DNA from: PALSA-1006 sp963733265
Lineage (GTDB): Bacteria; Pseudomonadota; Gammaproteobacteria; Burkholderiales; Gallionellaceae
Length of the DNA: 64,000 nt
Reading direction: 5' to 3'
Assembly: GCA_963733265.1 (NCBI GenBank)
Contig: CAVTCF010000002.1
Span: 62,001 to 126,000 of the forward strand
A program made the position numbers and the translations under genes. Under the pieces are notes generated by a model that saw only the letters and a list, made by a program, of their open reading frames with translations, did no database searches and had not been told where the DNA came from. Positions 1 through 9,209 of this stretch are shown in pieces. Positions within the stretch are counted from its first letter, which is position 1, and each line of letters opens with the position of its first letter.

Positions 1-77
1 AAGGCAAAATTAGAGTGGTATAGGATAAAATATTTCCCCCAATATGTATTGCTGTCATATCCAGATAAGGGAAATTT

Positions 78-1646
78 GTGAAAAATGAATCAACTGCTGA
101 GCGAAGTATTGTAGCCAAAGCAAAAATGGGCGACCCGATACTCGCTACTGTCGTGAGTGTCATCATCCGTGATTTTATCCTGCTGACTGAAAGGTTGCCC
201 CCGACTAAATTAGCCAGCTTGATGAGTGATTATTATGCCAGAGTTTGCACTCAGGTTACCCAACAGCAAGGTATCTTAACTTCGATCAGCAATTTCAGTA
301 TGGTGGTGACATTCTCGGAGGTGGAGAATGGCGAAGTTGCAGCGCGTCGGGCGCTGCGTTGTGCATTAGCGATTGCAATGATTGCTCATCAAACCCGTTA
401 TTCAATCAGGCAGGCTTTTCCGGATCAGGGTTTGGATAAATTTGGAGTGGGTATCGGGATTCATAGTGGAGAATTGATCTTTGCCGAATTTGGCTTGCCT
501 CCTTATGTTCAACAAGTCGCCAGTGGTCACGCGGTTTCCGTTGCTTCACTTCTGGCGGCCAAATCAAAAGAATTGGACTGGAGCGTGGCGTGTAGCGATC
601 AGACACTGGAATTCGCCGGTCAAGGTGTAAAAACCAATCAACGTACTTTGATTGGTGCCGAGTGGCTGAAACAACCCGTGACTGTATCTGAAGTAATTGT
701 TGTAAAAGACGAAAAAGAGAATTCACGGGGCGTAAAAAATATAAACCAGGACTCCACGCTGGTTCTAAAACGCGGTAGCCGAACAGGAAGTCACGCGGCG
801 TTTGATCAGCAAGCCTATACCGAGACGGCAATAAATCAATCCGCACAATTCCCGGCAATTTCCGGCTATCGTTTTTTACAACCGATAGGTCAGGGTGGTA
901 TGTCGAGTGTCTTTTTGGTCGAGAGGCAACTGGACGCAGCAAAAATGGCGTTGAAATTTGCCGATGGCAGTGTTTCAGAAGACAGTGACATGCTTTATAA
1001 CTTTGTAGAAGAATATGGTTTGCTGGAACAGATAAATCATCCCCATGTCATGAAAATTTATGATCAAGGCGTTACTGACGATGCCTTATTCATTTTGATG
1101 GAATATTTGCCCGGCGGAACTCTTAAACAACGCATTGGTACCAAGGGCATGACTTCCGCACAAGCCTGGAAAGTGCTGCACGAGATGGCTCAGGCGCTTG
1201 TTGAGATACACCGGGTCGGCATTATTCATCGTGATATAAAACCCGAAAATATTTTGTTGCGTAACGATGGCACGACTGTATTGGGCGATTTCGGCGTCGC
1301 GCGGCGGATCATCAAAGCCCGCAATAAGGAATTGATGGATTGCGTTTCGGGCACACCGTATTTCATGAGTCCGGAACAAATCCGCGGAGATAATGAGGAC
1401 GAGCACACCGATATTTATAGTATGGGGGCCGTTTTTTTCAACATGCTCACAGGGGAGAAACCCTATGTGGGCAAAACACTGGAGGAAGTTTTGCAGCAAC
1501 ATCAACAAGCTCCCGTACCGAAATTACCGCAGCAACACAATCATTTGCAAGCGATTTTGGAGCGGATGATGGCGAAGGAGAAAAATGAGCGATACTTGGC
1601 TATTGATTTGTTGAACAGTATTGATGAGTTGCAAAGCAGGCTGTAA
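78..1646 (+). CDS. Degenerate class III cyclase-like domain fused to Ser/Thr protein kinase
   Basis: The C-terminal half is a Hanks-type Ser/Thr kinase: glycine loop GQGGMSSV (about 271-278), lysine in MALKF (293), catalytic HRDIKPEN (384-391), DFG (404-406) and the activation-segment signature GTPYFMSPEQ. It should therefore be an active protein kinase with no transmembrane segment. Residues 20-200 resemble an adenylate/guanylate cyclase homology domain (ATVVSVIIRDF, then GVGIGIHSGEL). Both positions where metal-binding Asp is expected carry other residues (Ile in VSVII, Asn in SISNFS), so the domain is probably a non-catalytic sensor. The start is GTG at 78 with ATAAGGG six bases upstream. 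Kinase substrate unknown. ybbA follows after 23 bp. Confidence 0.85.
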   Translation: MKNESTAERSIVAKAKMGDPILATVVSVIIRDFILLTERLPPTKLASLMSDYYARVCTQVTQQQGILTSISNFSMVVTFSEVENGEVAARRALRCALAIAMIAHQTRYSIRQAFPDQGLDKFGVGIGIHSGELIFAEFGLPPYVQQVASGHAVSVASLLAAKSKELDWSVACSDQTLEFAGQGVKTNQRTLIGAEWLKQPVTVSEVIVVKDEKENSRGVKNINQDSTLVLKRGSRTGSHAAFDQQAYTETAINQSAQFPAISGYRFLQPIGQGGMSSVFLVERQLDAAKMALKFADGSVSEDSDMLYNFVEEYGLLEQINHPHVMKIYDQGVTDDALFILMEYLPGGTLKQRIGTKGMTSAQAWKVLHEMAQALVEIHRVGIIHRDIKPENILLRNDGTTVLGDFGVARRIIKARNKELMDCVSGTPYFMSPEQIRGDNEDEHTDIYSMGAVFFNMLTGEKPYVGKTLEEVLQQHQQAPVPKLPQQHNHLQAILERMMAKEKNERYLAIDLLNSIDELQSRL

Positions 1647-1669
1647 AAAAATTACCGGAGTCGCTTCAT

Positions 1670-2344
1670 ATGGTTTCAATTGTTCAGGCAATATCACTCA
1701 CCAAGCAGGTACTAAGCGGAGATCTTCCGTTGGTTATTCTGCACGATGTATCTTTCGAGGTTAAAACTGGTGAAAGCCTTGCTATTGTAGGTGCGTCGGG
1801 TTCAGGCAAATCCACACTGCTTGGCTTGTTGGCCGGACTCGACGTGCCAAGCAGCGGCAACGTACTGTTGAACGGCACAAGTTTATTCGACTTGGATGAA
1901 GATGGACGGGCGCGGTTGCGTGGTGAACTGGCGGGCTTCGTGTTCCAGTCATTTCAATTGCTACCGGCATTGAATGCACTTGAAAACGTTATGTTACCGT
2001 TGGAATTGCGAGGCGATGCCGATGCACGCCAACGTGCTGCAGAAGCGTTGCAACTTGTGGGGCTGAGCCCGCGCGCCCACCACCTGCCCAAGCACCTTTC
2101 CGGCGGTGAACAACAGCGCGTGGCACTCGCCCGTGCCTTCGTCACCCGCCCCAAGGTCCTCTTTGCAGACGAACCCACCGGCAATCTTGATGCTGCAACC
2201 GGCAGCCAAGTGATCGAATTAATGTTGGAACTTAACCGATCACAGGGTACGACGTTGATATTGGTGACGCACGACGAAGCGCTTGCTCGCAGATGTGCCA
2301 AACAGTTAAGACTGTCGGCAGGGCAGGTAGTTGAGAAGATCTGA
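1670..2344 (+). CDS. ybbA: ABC transporter ATP-binding protein YbbA (LolD/MacB-type)
   Basis: This 224-residue nucleotide-binding subunit has Walker A GASGSGKST (about 41-49), the ABC signature LSGGEQQR and Walker B VLFADEPTG. All are typical of the LolD/MacB/FtsE branch that powers FtsX-like permeases. The cognate permease YbbP lies just downstream on the same strand, after a small convergent gene. The pair acts at the inner membrane; its substrate is not firmly known. A CGGAG ribosome-binding site sits nine bases before the ATG. Confidence 0.9.
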   Translation: MVSIVQAISLTKQVLSGDLPLVILHDVSFEVKTGESLAIVGASGSGKSTLLGLLAGLDVPSSGNVLLNGTSLFDLDEDGRARLRGELAGFVFQSFQLLPALNALENVMLPLELRGDADARQRAAEALQLVGLSPRAHHLPKHLSGGEQQRVALARAFVTRPKVLFADEPTGNLDAATGSQVIELMLELNRSQGTTLILVTHDEALARRCAKQLRLSAGQVVEKI

Positions 2345-2572
2345 TCAAGATGCAGTTGAGTCCATCCTGTGCAAGAACAAAGCCACATCAACTGTTGCAA
2401 GACTATCCGGCATGACGGTGCGTTTTGGTGCTGAGTCGTATTGTTGCTGGCTCAACGTGATTAACGAATGATTCCAGCTTTCATATAATGTATCCTTTGC
2501 AGCCTTGCCGAATTCGATTTCTGCTGGACTGCTTTCAATTTCGTAGTTGCTCATGTTCATTATGATAGTCAT
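2345..2572 (-). CDS. Small conserved-looking hypothetical protein (75 aa)
   Basis: I do not recognise this family. The case for a real gene is a very strong ribosome-binding site (AAGGAG, about seven bases before the ATG on the minus strand) and a hydrophilic, soluble composition without a signal peptide. Its stop codon directly abuts the ybbA stop in a tail-to-tail arrangement. It separates ybbA from ybbP, which are usually adjacent. An internal ATG at codon 7 (MSNYEIES) is an alternative start. Function unknown. Confidence 0.5.
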   Translation of the reverse strand: MTIIMNMSNYEIESSPAEIEFGKAAKDTLYESWNHSLITLSQQQYDSAPKRTVMPDSLATVDVALFLHRMDSTAS

Positions 2573-2847
2573 GATACATCTCCTTAGTTTTTCGTCAGGT
2601 TGCAGCTACTGAAAGTGGGGGCGGAGTGTCGCCCTTGATTTATTATCAGCATATTACATGCCAGAATAAATTATTTGTGTTAATACTATGTTTGTATTTG
2701 AATATTTTTTATTTTTGATGAGTGCAGAAAGTTGAATTGTGTTGAGGCGCACAAAATAATGTCACTATTTGGGGCGTGATTCACAAAAGTGGCAAGCTAT
2801 CGGCACCCTCATGGTTGATTGAGTATTATTTTTATATCCGGGGGAAA

Positions 2848-5355
2848 ATGAATATTTTTAAACTGTCTCTCAATCTTTTGCGTCGCGACTGGCGCGCGGG
2901 AGAATGGCGTGTGCTATTGCTGGCATTGGTGTTGGCGGTTGGCAGTCTTGCCACTGTCGGACTGTTTGCCGACCGCGTGCGCCAGGCTTTGCAGCAACAA
3001 GCGCAAAGCCTGATAGGTGCCGATCTGCGCATTACTTCCACGCGAAAATTTTCTCCCGATTACCGTTCGATGGCTGAAGAGCGCGGTTTGCTCGTTGTTG
3101 AGAGTCGCAGTTTTCCCAGCATGGTCTCGTATCGGGAGCGGGTATTGTTGAGCGAGATTCAGGCGGTAGAGAAGGGGTATCCGTTGCGGGGCAAGATAGA
3201 GATTGATACTGGATTGGAGACAACCTTATCACCCGAAACAAAGTCAGCGCCGACCAGAGAAGGCGAAATTCCCGCGCACGGAACGGTGTGGGTAGACGAA
3301 CGTTTGTTGCGCCGTTTTAATTTGAGCGTTGGGGAAGAAGTTGCTATCGGTGCGCAGCACTTTATTGTGGCAGCGCGCATTGTTAAAGACATCGACCAGT
3401 CTATCGGCTTTGCCCGTTTTGCTCCGCGCGTATTAATGAATGCAGCAGATTTGGCAAGTACCGGTCTGCTACAAGAGGGTAGCCGCATATCCTATCGTTT
3501 GATGGTCGCGGGTGATACGGCGCAAGTTGTTGACCTGAGAAAGTCGCTGCAAGCAAAACTGTCCGGCAACGAAAGAATGGAAGACGTGCGCGATGCGCGT
3601 CCGGAAATTCGCACGGCGCTGGAACGTGCAGAACATTTTCTGGGTCTTGCGGCACTGACCGCAGCCATTCTTGCCGGTGCGGCGCTGGCACTGGCAGCAC
3701 GGCGTTTTGTGTTGCGCCATCTGGATGGCTGCGCGGTGATGCGTTGTCTTGGTGCGCAGCAAGTGCAAGTACTGCACTTATTTCTGTATCAATTCATTCT
3801 GCTCGGTGTGGTGGCGGTGCTGCTGGGGGATTTGTTGGGCTATGCAACCCAGGCCGTATTGGTGGAAAGCATTACTTCGATGCGTGAGGCGAATTTGCCG
3901 CAGCCCAGTATCGTACCTTTGCTAAAAGCTGCGGTAAGCGGCTTCGCTCTGCTGCTTGGTTTTGCATTCCTGCCTTTACTGCAATTGCGCAAAGTTTCTC
4001 CGTTACGTGTTTTACGCCGTGAACTGGGATTGCCGGAAATCAGCGGCTGGCTGATTTATAGTCTGGCGCTGGGTGTTTTGGCGGGTCTATTTTTGTGGCA
4101 TGCGGGATCGTTTAAATTGGGGTTGTCCGTTTTGGCCGGATTGTTGGCGGGACTGTTCGTCTTCGGCGGCTTGGCATGGTGGCTGTTGCGCGGTTTGGCG
4201 AGAAATGCGCTGTTGTTTCATTCGCATTGGAGACATGCGGTTAATAACCTTGCGCGTCAGGGAAGCAGCGCTGCTGTTCAGATTGTTGCGCTGAGTTTGG
4301 GCGGGATGGCTTTGCTGGTGCTGACACTGGTACGCGCCGATCTGATGGAAAGTTGGCAAGGAAAGTTGCCGCCAGACACCCCAAACCGATTTGTCGTGAA
4401 TATTCAGCCCGATCAAACTCAGCCGCTAAAAGACTTTTTTGCCCTTAACGCCTTGCCTGCGCCACAGTTGCAACCCATGATACGCGGCAGATTGCTGGCC
4501 ATCAACAATCGGGCCATCAATGGCAACAGTTATTCCGATCCGCACTCTCGTGCGCTGGTAGAGCGTGAATTCAACCTTTCATATATGGAACAAATGCCCG
4601 TGTGGAATTCGTTAGTGAGCGGACAATGGTGGAACAAGGGTGAAACAGGAGAGCTGTCGGTTGAAGAAGGCATTGCAAAAACCTTAGACATCCATCTCGG
4701 CGACGCGCTCACCTACGATGTGGCAGGCAGCAGTTTTACAGCGCGGGTTACCAGTTTACGCAAGGTACAATGGGATTCGATGAAGGTGAATTTCTTTGTT
4801 ATTGCCACACCGGAACAACTCAAGGACTTTCCGACCAGTTATGTATCCAGTTTTTATTTACCGGGGGACAAGGTGCGGGCCGGCGACGAATTGTCGCGCC
4901 AATTTCCCAACCTGCTGGTAATCGATACGGGTGCGGTGATCGTCCAAGTGCGCAGTATCATGGATCAGATTGCACAAACAGTCAGTGCGGTTTTTTTGTT
5001 CACCCTATTGAGCGGACTTGCGGTGTTGTATGCCGCTCTACTTTCAACCCAGGATGAACGCAGTCATGAGGCGGCAATTCTGCGAACGCTGGGGGCAGAT
5101 AGCCGTTACCTGCGACGTTTGCATTTGTTTGAGTTTGCAGTGCTGGGCGGATTGAGCGGCCTCTTTGCAGCAGCCGGAGCCGAGTTGCTCGGCTGGGTAT
5201 TGGCTTATTATATTTTGGAGATACCTTATCAAATCAGTATTGCGATTTGGTTCATGGGTGTATTCGGCGGCATTGTTATCGTAACCCTTGCGGGTTGGTT
5301 GGCGACGCGGAAATTTATTGCCTTGTCACCTTTGCGTATTTTGGCAGCAGATTAA
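2848..5355 (+). CDS. ybbP: FtsX-like ABC permease YbbP
   Basis: About 835 residues with two MacB-like/FtsX permease halves. There is an N-terminal membrane helix (LLLALVLAVGSLATVGLF), a large periplasmic domain and three or four helices around residues 285-410. A central helical pair, a second periplasmic domain and a C-terminal FtsX block (VFLFTLLSGLAVLYAALLS) follow. This is the YbbP (COG3127) layout, and the partner ATPase YbbA lies upstream. I chose ATG 2848, preceded by GGGGGA, over the GTG at 2776 because the family starts at this conserved MNIFKLSLNLLRRDWR segment. Likely role: extraction or transport of lipophilic or envelope molecules (inference from family). Confidence 0.9.
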   Translation: MNIFKLSLNLLRRDWRAGEWRVLLLALVLAVGSLATVGLFADRVRQALQQQAQSLIGADLRITSTRKFSPDYRSMAEERGLLVVESRSFPSMVSYRERVLLSEIQAVEKGYPLRGKIEIDTGLETTLSPETKSAPTREGEIPAHGTVWVDERLLRRFNLSVGEEVAIGAQHFIVAARIVKDIDQSIGFARFAPRVLMNAADLASTGLLQEGSRISYRLMVAGDTAQVVDLRKSLQAKLSGNERMEDVRDARPEIRTALERAEHFLGLAALTAAILAGAALALAARRFVLRHLDGCAVMRCLGAQQVQVLHLFLYQFILLGVVAVLLGDLLGYATQAVLVESITSMREANLPQPSIVPLLKAAVSGFALLLGFAFLPLLQLRKVSPLRVLRRELGLPEISGWLIYSLALGVLAGLFLWHAGSFKLGLSVLAGLLAGLFVFGGLAWWLLRGLARNALLFHSHWRHAVNNLARQGSSAAVQIVALSLGGMALLVLTLVRADLMESWQGKLPPDTPNRFVVNIQPDQTQPLKDFFALNALPAPQLQPMIRGRLLAINNRAINGNSYSDPHSRALVEREFNLSYMEQMPVWNSLVSGQWWNKGETGELSVEEGIAKTLDIHLGDALTYDVAGSSFTARVTSLRKVQWDSMKVNFFVIATPEQLKDFPTSYVSSFYLPGDKVRAGDELSRQFPNLLVIDTGAVIVQVRSIMDQIAQTVSAVFLFTLLSGLAVLYAALLSTQDERSHEAAILRTLGADSRYLRRLHLFEFAVLGGLSGLFAAAGAELLGWVLAYYILEIPYQISIAIWFMGVFGGIVIVTLAGWLATRKFIALSPLRILAAD

Positions 5356-5373
5356 TCTTTTAAATACGTCGCC

Positions 5374-6369
5374 ATGAAACATGCCCGAGTTGTTATTCAG
5401 GATTTATTCTTGGCACAGTCCATTGCGGCGAATGTCTGTGCCGGTTTGCAATTGCCAGCACTCGAAAAAATCCTGGGACGAAGCACAGCGCTTGGAATGC
5501 AAACACATTCACTTGATGTCTGGTTGTGCCGGGAATTTGCAATTCCGGAATTGGCGATTGCACCTGTGACATTAATGGCTGACGGTGTTTCTCCGGAGGA
5601 AGCCTATTGGATGCGTGCTGATCCTGTTCATCTGCGTCTGGATAATGCCAAAATGATCCTGCAAACAAATGTTTCACCCAGTCTGGAAGAAGCGCAGCAA
5701 TTATGCAAATCCCTTAATCTATATTTTGCAGAATTGGGAATGATTTTTTTTGCCCCCCATCCTCAGCGCTGGTATGTGCGTTTGGAGGAAGATCCGCAAC
5801 TCACAACACATTCGGTTCAACAAGTGGAAGGCAGAGATTCACGCTTATATTTTCCCCAAGGTTCAGCGGCGTTGAAATGGCATGGCAAAATAAATGAAAT
5901 TCAAATGTCGTTGTATGTACATTCAATCAATCAGGGTATTGAAACTCGCGGGGGCTTGCCTATAAACAGCGTGTGGCTGTGGGGGGGCGGTAGGGCAGCT
6001 ACTTTGGCGCAACCTTTTACTGAAATAGTTAGCGATAGTGAGTTGGTGTATGCATTTGCCCAAGCGTCCCGAATATCACATTCGTATTTCCCTGGCCAGC
6101 CTGCAATGATGGAAAATGCACTTTATGTTTGGGAAGGGACGAGTGTTGCGATGCGTCGGGGAGATTTCGATGCCTGGCGACAATCCGTAATTAATTTCGA
6201 GCAATATTGTTTGCAACCTTTACTGGCATCATTGTCTTCGGGAGCATTGGATAAACTAACCTTGGATGTTATACAAGACGAGAGCTCAACACGCTTTGAG
6301 TTGACCAGAGCAAAGTTGTGGAAATTTTGGGCGAAGCCAAAAGCATTGGCGAGTTACGCCTTGGTGTAA
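5374..6369 (+). CDS. Phosphoglycerate-mutase-like (RpfE-type) conserved protein
   Basis: This 331-residue soluble protein resembles the betaproteobacterial proteins annotated as 'RpfE-type regulatory protein' or cofactor-independent phosphoglycerate-mutase superfamily. Recognisable pieces are WMRADPVHLRLDNAKMIL in the first third and NSVWLWGGGRA near residue 205. The family function is not established experimentally as far as I know, so the mutase name is a structural hint only. It begins 18 bp after ybbP without a clear ribosome-binding site, suggesting translational coupling. Confidence 0.65.
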   Translation: MKHARVVIQDLFLAQSIAANVCAGLQLPALEKILGRSTALGMQTHSLDVWLCREFAIPELAIAPVTLMADGVSPEEAYWMRADPVHLRLDNAKMILQTNVSPSLEEAQQLCKSLNLYFAELGMIFFAPHPQRWYVRLEEDPQLTTHSVQQVEGRDSRLYFPQGSAALKWHGKINEIQMSLYVHSINQGIETRGGLPINSVWLWGGGRAATLAQPFTEIVSDSELVYAFAQASRISHSYFPGQPAMMENALYVWEGTSVAMRRGDFDAWRQSVINFEQYCLQPLLASLSSGALDKLTLDVIQDESSTRFELTRAKLWKFWAKPKALASYALV

Positions 6370-6403
6370 AATGGGGCGTTCTTAAAGCGGTGTTAATAAC
6401 GAT

Positions 6404-7945
6404 ATGAGTTTTATCAATAATGCAGTCGGGTACTTCTGGGGGGAAGAATCATTTCCAATGTTGATCCTGATGCTTGGCATTGCGGTACTCATCTTCCATT
6501 TTCGTCGTGAAGAGAAAGCCAGCCTGATTAATACACTCGCTTTGTTTTTTGTCTGTCAGGCCGGCTTATTTATCAGTGGTGTTACTCACACCCTTGAATT
6601 CACACGCGCCGCCATTGTGATACGCGAAGTATTTATTATAGGCTCGGGAATCGCGTTTATTCGCCTTTTCGGGTTGATGGCATTCCGCATCATATTGCCC
6701 GCTTTTAAACTATCCACCCCCAGAATTACCGAAGACATCATTGTGATCATTGCGTACTTTGCCTGGTTTATGGCGAGGTTGCACTACGCCGGCCTCGATT
6801 TGAGCAGTATTGTGGCGACTTCGGCGATGATTACTGCCGTGGTGGCTTTTGCAATGCAAGACACTCTGGGGAATATTCTCGGCGGTCTTGCTTTGCAATT
6901 GGATAATTCGGTACAAATCGGCGATTGGATAAAAGTGGATGATATTTCGGGCAGGGTTGTCGATATTCGCTGGCGCTCGACTTTGGTTGAAACGCGGAAC
7001 TGGGAAACGGTCGTCTTTCCGAACAGCCAGTTAATGAAAAATAAATTTATAGTGTTGGGGCGCCGCAGTGACCAGCCTGTGCAATTGCGACGTTGGGTTT
7101 GGTTCAATGTGGGCTTGATGCATCCTCCTTCTCAAGTAATCAAGCTGGTTGAAGAAGTTATTCAGCAGACAGACCTGGAAAATGTGGCGAAAACTCCGAT
7201 GCCCAATTGCTTGTTGATGGAGATGGAAGCCAAAGGTTATCTTCGTTATGCGGTGCGTTATTGGCTGACCGATCTCGCGCGCGACGATCCGACTGATTCA
7301 GTGATACGCAGGCACATCATGACTGCGCTGCAGCGCGCGAACATCAGGCTGGCGATCGAAGAACGCAATGTCATGAATACCAAAGAAAATGAAAAACATG
7401 ATGAGGCGATGCATCAACGCGAAGTTTTGTTACGTATTAAAACGTTGCGAAAAGTGGAACTATTTTCTTCTTTAACCGATACGGAATTAAAAGCCTTGGC
7501 GGAACGCTTGAGATATTCACCCTTTTCCAAGGGGAATATCATTACAAGGCAGGGGGATGAACGCTCACATTGGTTGTATATTGTCATTCAAGGCGAGGCG
7601 GAGGTTTATCTGGAATTACCAAACGGTGGAAGGCGCACAGTCAGAGAGCTGGGCAAGGGAAGTTTTTTTGGTGAGATGGGATTGATGACCGGAGCGCCCC
7701 GCTCAGCGTCGGTTATTGCCAAGTCTGATGTTGAGTGTTATCGCCTGGACAAAGAGGTGTTTGAAGAGATATTACAAGCACGCCCGGGTATAGTCGAAGA
7801 GATTACTCATATACTGTTATCGAGAAAGGCGGAACTGGACTCGGCCTTGCATGATATAGATTTGCAGGCGGTTCAAAAAGATATGTCAGAGCAGCATAGT
7901 GAAATACTTTCAACTATCAAGCGTTTTTTCTCTCTAAACATATAA
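6404..7945 (+). CDS. Mechanosensitive channel MscS with C-terminal cyclic-nucleotide-binding domain
   Basis: Residues 1-130 hold four hydrophobic helices. The MscS pore helix and beta domain follow (TAVVAFAMQDTLGNILGGLA, then VQIGDWIKV and VVFPNSQLMKNKF). A cNMP-binding fold occupies about 355-480, with the phosphate-cassette-like GSFFGEMGLMTGAPRSASV. This is the bCNG layout of MscS-superfamily channels thought to be gated by cyclic nucleotides rather than tension alone. It acts in the inner membrane. No intact class III cyclase is visible in the window; the upstream kinase carries only a degenerate one. Start ATG 6404; weak ribosome-binding site. Confidence 0.88.
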   Translation: MSFINNAVGYFWGEESFPMLILMLGIAVLIFHFRREEKASLINTLALFFVCQAGLFISGVTHTLEFTRAAIVIREVFIIGSGIAFIRLFGLMAFRIILPAFKLSTPRITEDIIVIIAYFAWFMARLHYAGLDLSSIVATSAMITAVVAFAMQDTLGNILGGLALQLDNSVQIGDWIKVDDISGRVVDIRWRSTLVETRNWETVVFPNSQLMKNKFIVLGRRSDQPVQLRRWVWFNVGLMHPPSQVIKLVEEVIQQTDLENVAKTPMPNCLLMEMEAKGYLRYAVRYWLTDLARDDPTDSVIRRHIMTALQRANIRLAIEERNVMNTKENEKHDEAMHQREVLLRIKTLRKVELFSSLTDTELKALAERLRYSPFSKGNIITRQGDERSHWLYIVIQGEAEVYLELPNGGRRTVRELGKGSFFGEMGLMTGAPRSASVIAKSDVECYRLDKEVFEEILQARPGIVEEITHILLSRKAELDSALHDIDLQAVQKDMSEQHSEILSTIKRFFSLNI

Positions 7946-8178
7946 GGGCACCCCTAAATATCCAATTTGCGTCGCTATGCCGTGTTGCTCACAAAAAATT
8001 ACTTCTTGCATATGCGCCATCAACACGTTACTGCGTTGCAGCCGTTTGCGGGAGATGGCGCTCGCGGTCATTCCCGCACCAGACGGCTCCGCCGCACCGT
8101 GTCTTGACCGCATATGCGGCGGCGTAATTTTTTGCTCGCGCCTTGCCTGGCTCAGCAAATTGAATTTTTAGAGGCACC
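7946..8178. repeat. Long imperfect palindromic repeat element (~230 bp)
   Basis: The left arm and the reverse complement of the right arm can be aligned over most of their length. Both contain CTAAA..ATTCAATTTGC-like ends, then (C)AAAAAATTAC, GCATATGC and GCGGAGCCG-like blocks. Inside is a perfect 12-bp palindrome, CCGCATATGCGG (8108-8119). The element fills the gap between the channel gene and accA. Open frames on both strands are explained by its symmetry and are unlikely to be genes. It looks like a MITE-like or REP-like chromosomal element; copy number cannot be judged from one window. Confidence 0.6.
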
Positions 8179-8243
8179 ATTAAGGGCACTTGCTGTATCA
8201 TTACGTCCGAATTATTAATAGCATAGGCGATAGAACATTACCC

Positions 8244-9209
8244 ATGAAAGTTACATTCCTAGATTTTGAGCAGTCTGTATCCGAGTTGGAAAACAAGATC
8301 GAACAATTGCGTTTTGTTCAGGATGATTCGGCACTGGATATTTCCGACGAAATTTCGCGCTTGCAAAAAAAGAGTCAGACACTGACCAAAGACATTTATG
8401 CCAAGCTCACTCCCTGGCAGATATCGCAAGTCTCCCGTCATCCCCAGCGTCCCTATACGCTGGATTATATCGAGCATCTGTTTACCGATTTCGAGGAACT
8501 GCACGGTGACCGCAATTATGCCGACGATGCCGCCATTGTGGGCGGATTGGCCCGGTTTAACGGCAAGAGCGTCATGGTTATCGGCCATCAAAAGGGGCGT
8601 GACACGAAAGAACGCCAGTACCGTAATTTCGGTATGCCGCGTCCGGAAGGTTATCGCAAGGCAATGCGGCTGATGCGTCTGGCGGAAAAATTTGGTATTC
8701 CGATTGTGACTTTCATTGACACACCGGGAGCGTATCCGGGAGTAGGTGCCGAAGAGCGCGGACAGTCGGAAGCAATCGGCAAAAACTTGTATGTGATGGC
8801 CGAATTGCGCGTGCCTATCATCTGTACCGTTATTGGTGAAGGCGGTTCTGGCGGTGCTTTGGCGATTGCAGTTGGCGATAATTTGCTGATGTTGCAATAC
8901 GCGACTTATGCCGTCATCTCACCCGAAGGTTGCGCTTCTATTTTGTGGAAGAGTGCGGACAAGGCAGCGGAAGCTGCGGAGACTATGGGCATTACCGCCA
9001 CACGGTTAAAGGCACTGGGATTGATTGACAAGATTGTTAGCGAGCCATTGGGCGGCGCGCATCGGGACTACCCCGCGATGATGCAGTCAATGAGAAAGTG
9101 CTTGCAAGAATCTCTCAAGCAAGTGACCGCGTTATCGCAGGATGAAATGCTGCAAGCGCGTTTTACTCGCCTGATGGGCTATGGAAAATTCAAGGAAGTC
9201 GAAGTCTAG
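8244..9209 (+). CDS. accA: Acetyl-CoA carboxylase carboxyltransferase subunit alpha
   Basis: This 321-residue protein matches the alpha carboxyltransferase along its whole length. The N-terminal coiled segment is FLDFEQSVSELENKIEQL, and the crotonase-like core carries HGDRNYADD, FIDTPGAYPGVGAEERGQ and GEGGSGGALAIAVGD. With AccD it transfers the carboxyl group from biotin-BCCP to acetyl-CoA, giving malonyl-CoA for fatty-acid synthesis. The conserved MKVTFLDFEQ start is ATG 8244; an in-frame TTG at 8190 would only add an unconserved leader. The 3' end overlaps tilS by 29 bp. Confidence 0.97.
   Translation: MKVTFLDFEQSVSELENKIEQLRFVQDDSALDISDEISRLQKKSQTLTKDIYAKLTPWQISQVSRHPQRPYTLDYIEHLFTDFEELHGDRNYADDAAIVGGLARFNGKSVMVIGHQKGRDTKERQYRNFGMPRPEGYRKAMRLMRLAEKFGIPIVTFIDTPGAYPGVGAEERGQSEAIGKNLYVMAELRVPIICTVIGEGGSGGALAIAVGDNLLMLQYATYAVISPEGCASILWKSADKAAEAAETMGITATRLKALGLIDKIVSEPLGGAHRDYPAMMQSMRKCLQESLKQVTALSQDEMLQARFTRLMGYGKFKEVEV

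Noticed and set aside
7934..8171. Opposing 74- and 64-codon open frames after the channel gene
   Set aside because: Both lie inside the long palindrome, and their openness follows from its symmetry; neither has a ribosome-binding site or recognisable protein.
8190..8243. Longer AccA start at TTG 8190
   Set aside because: The family begins at MKVTFLDFEQ (ATG 8244); the extra 18 residues are not conserved-looking.
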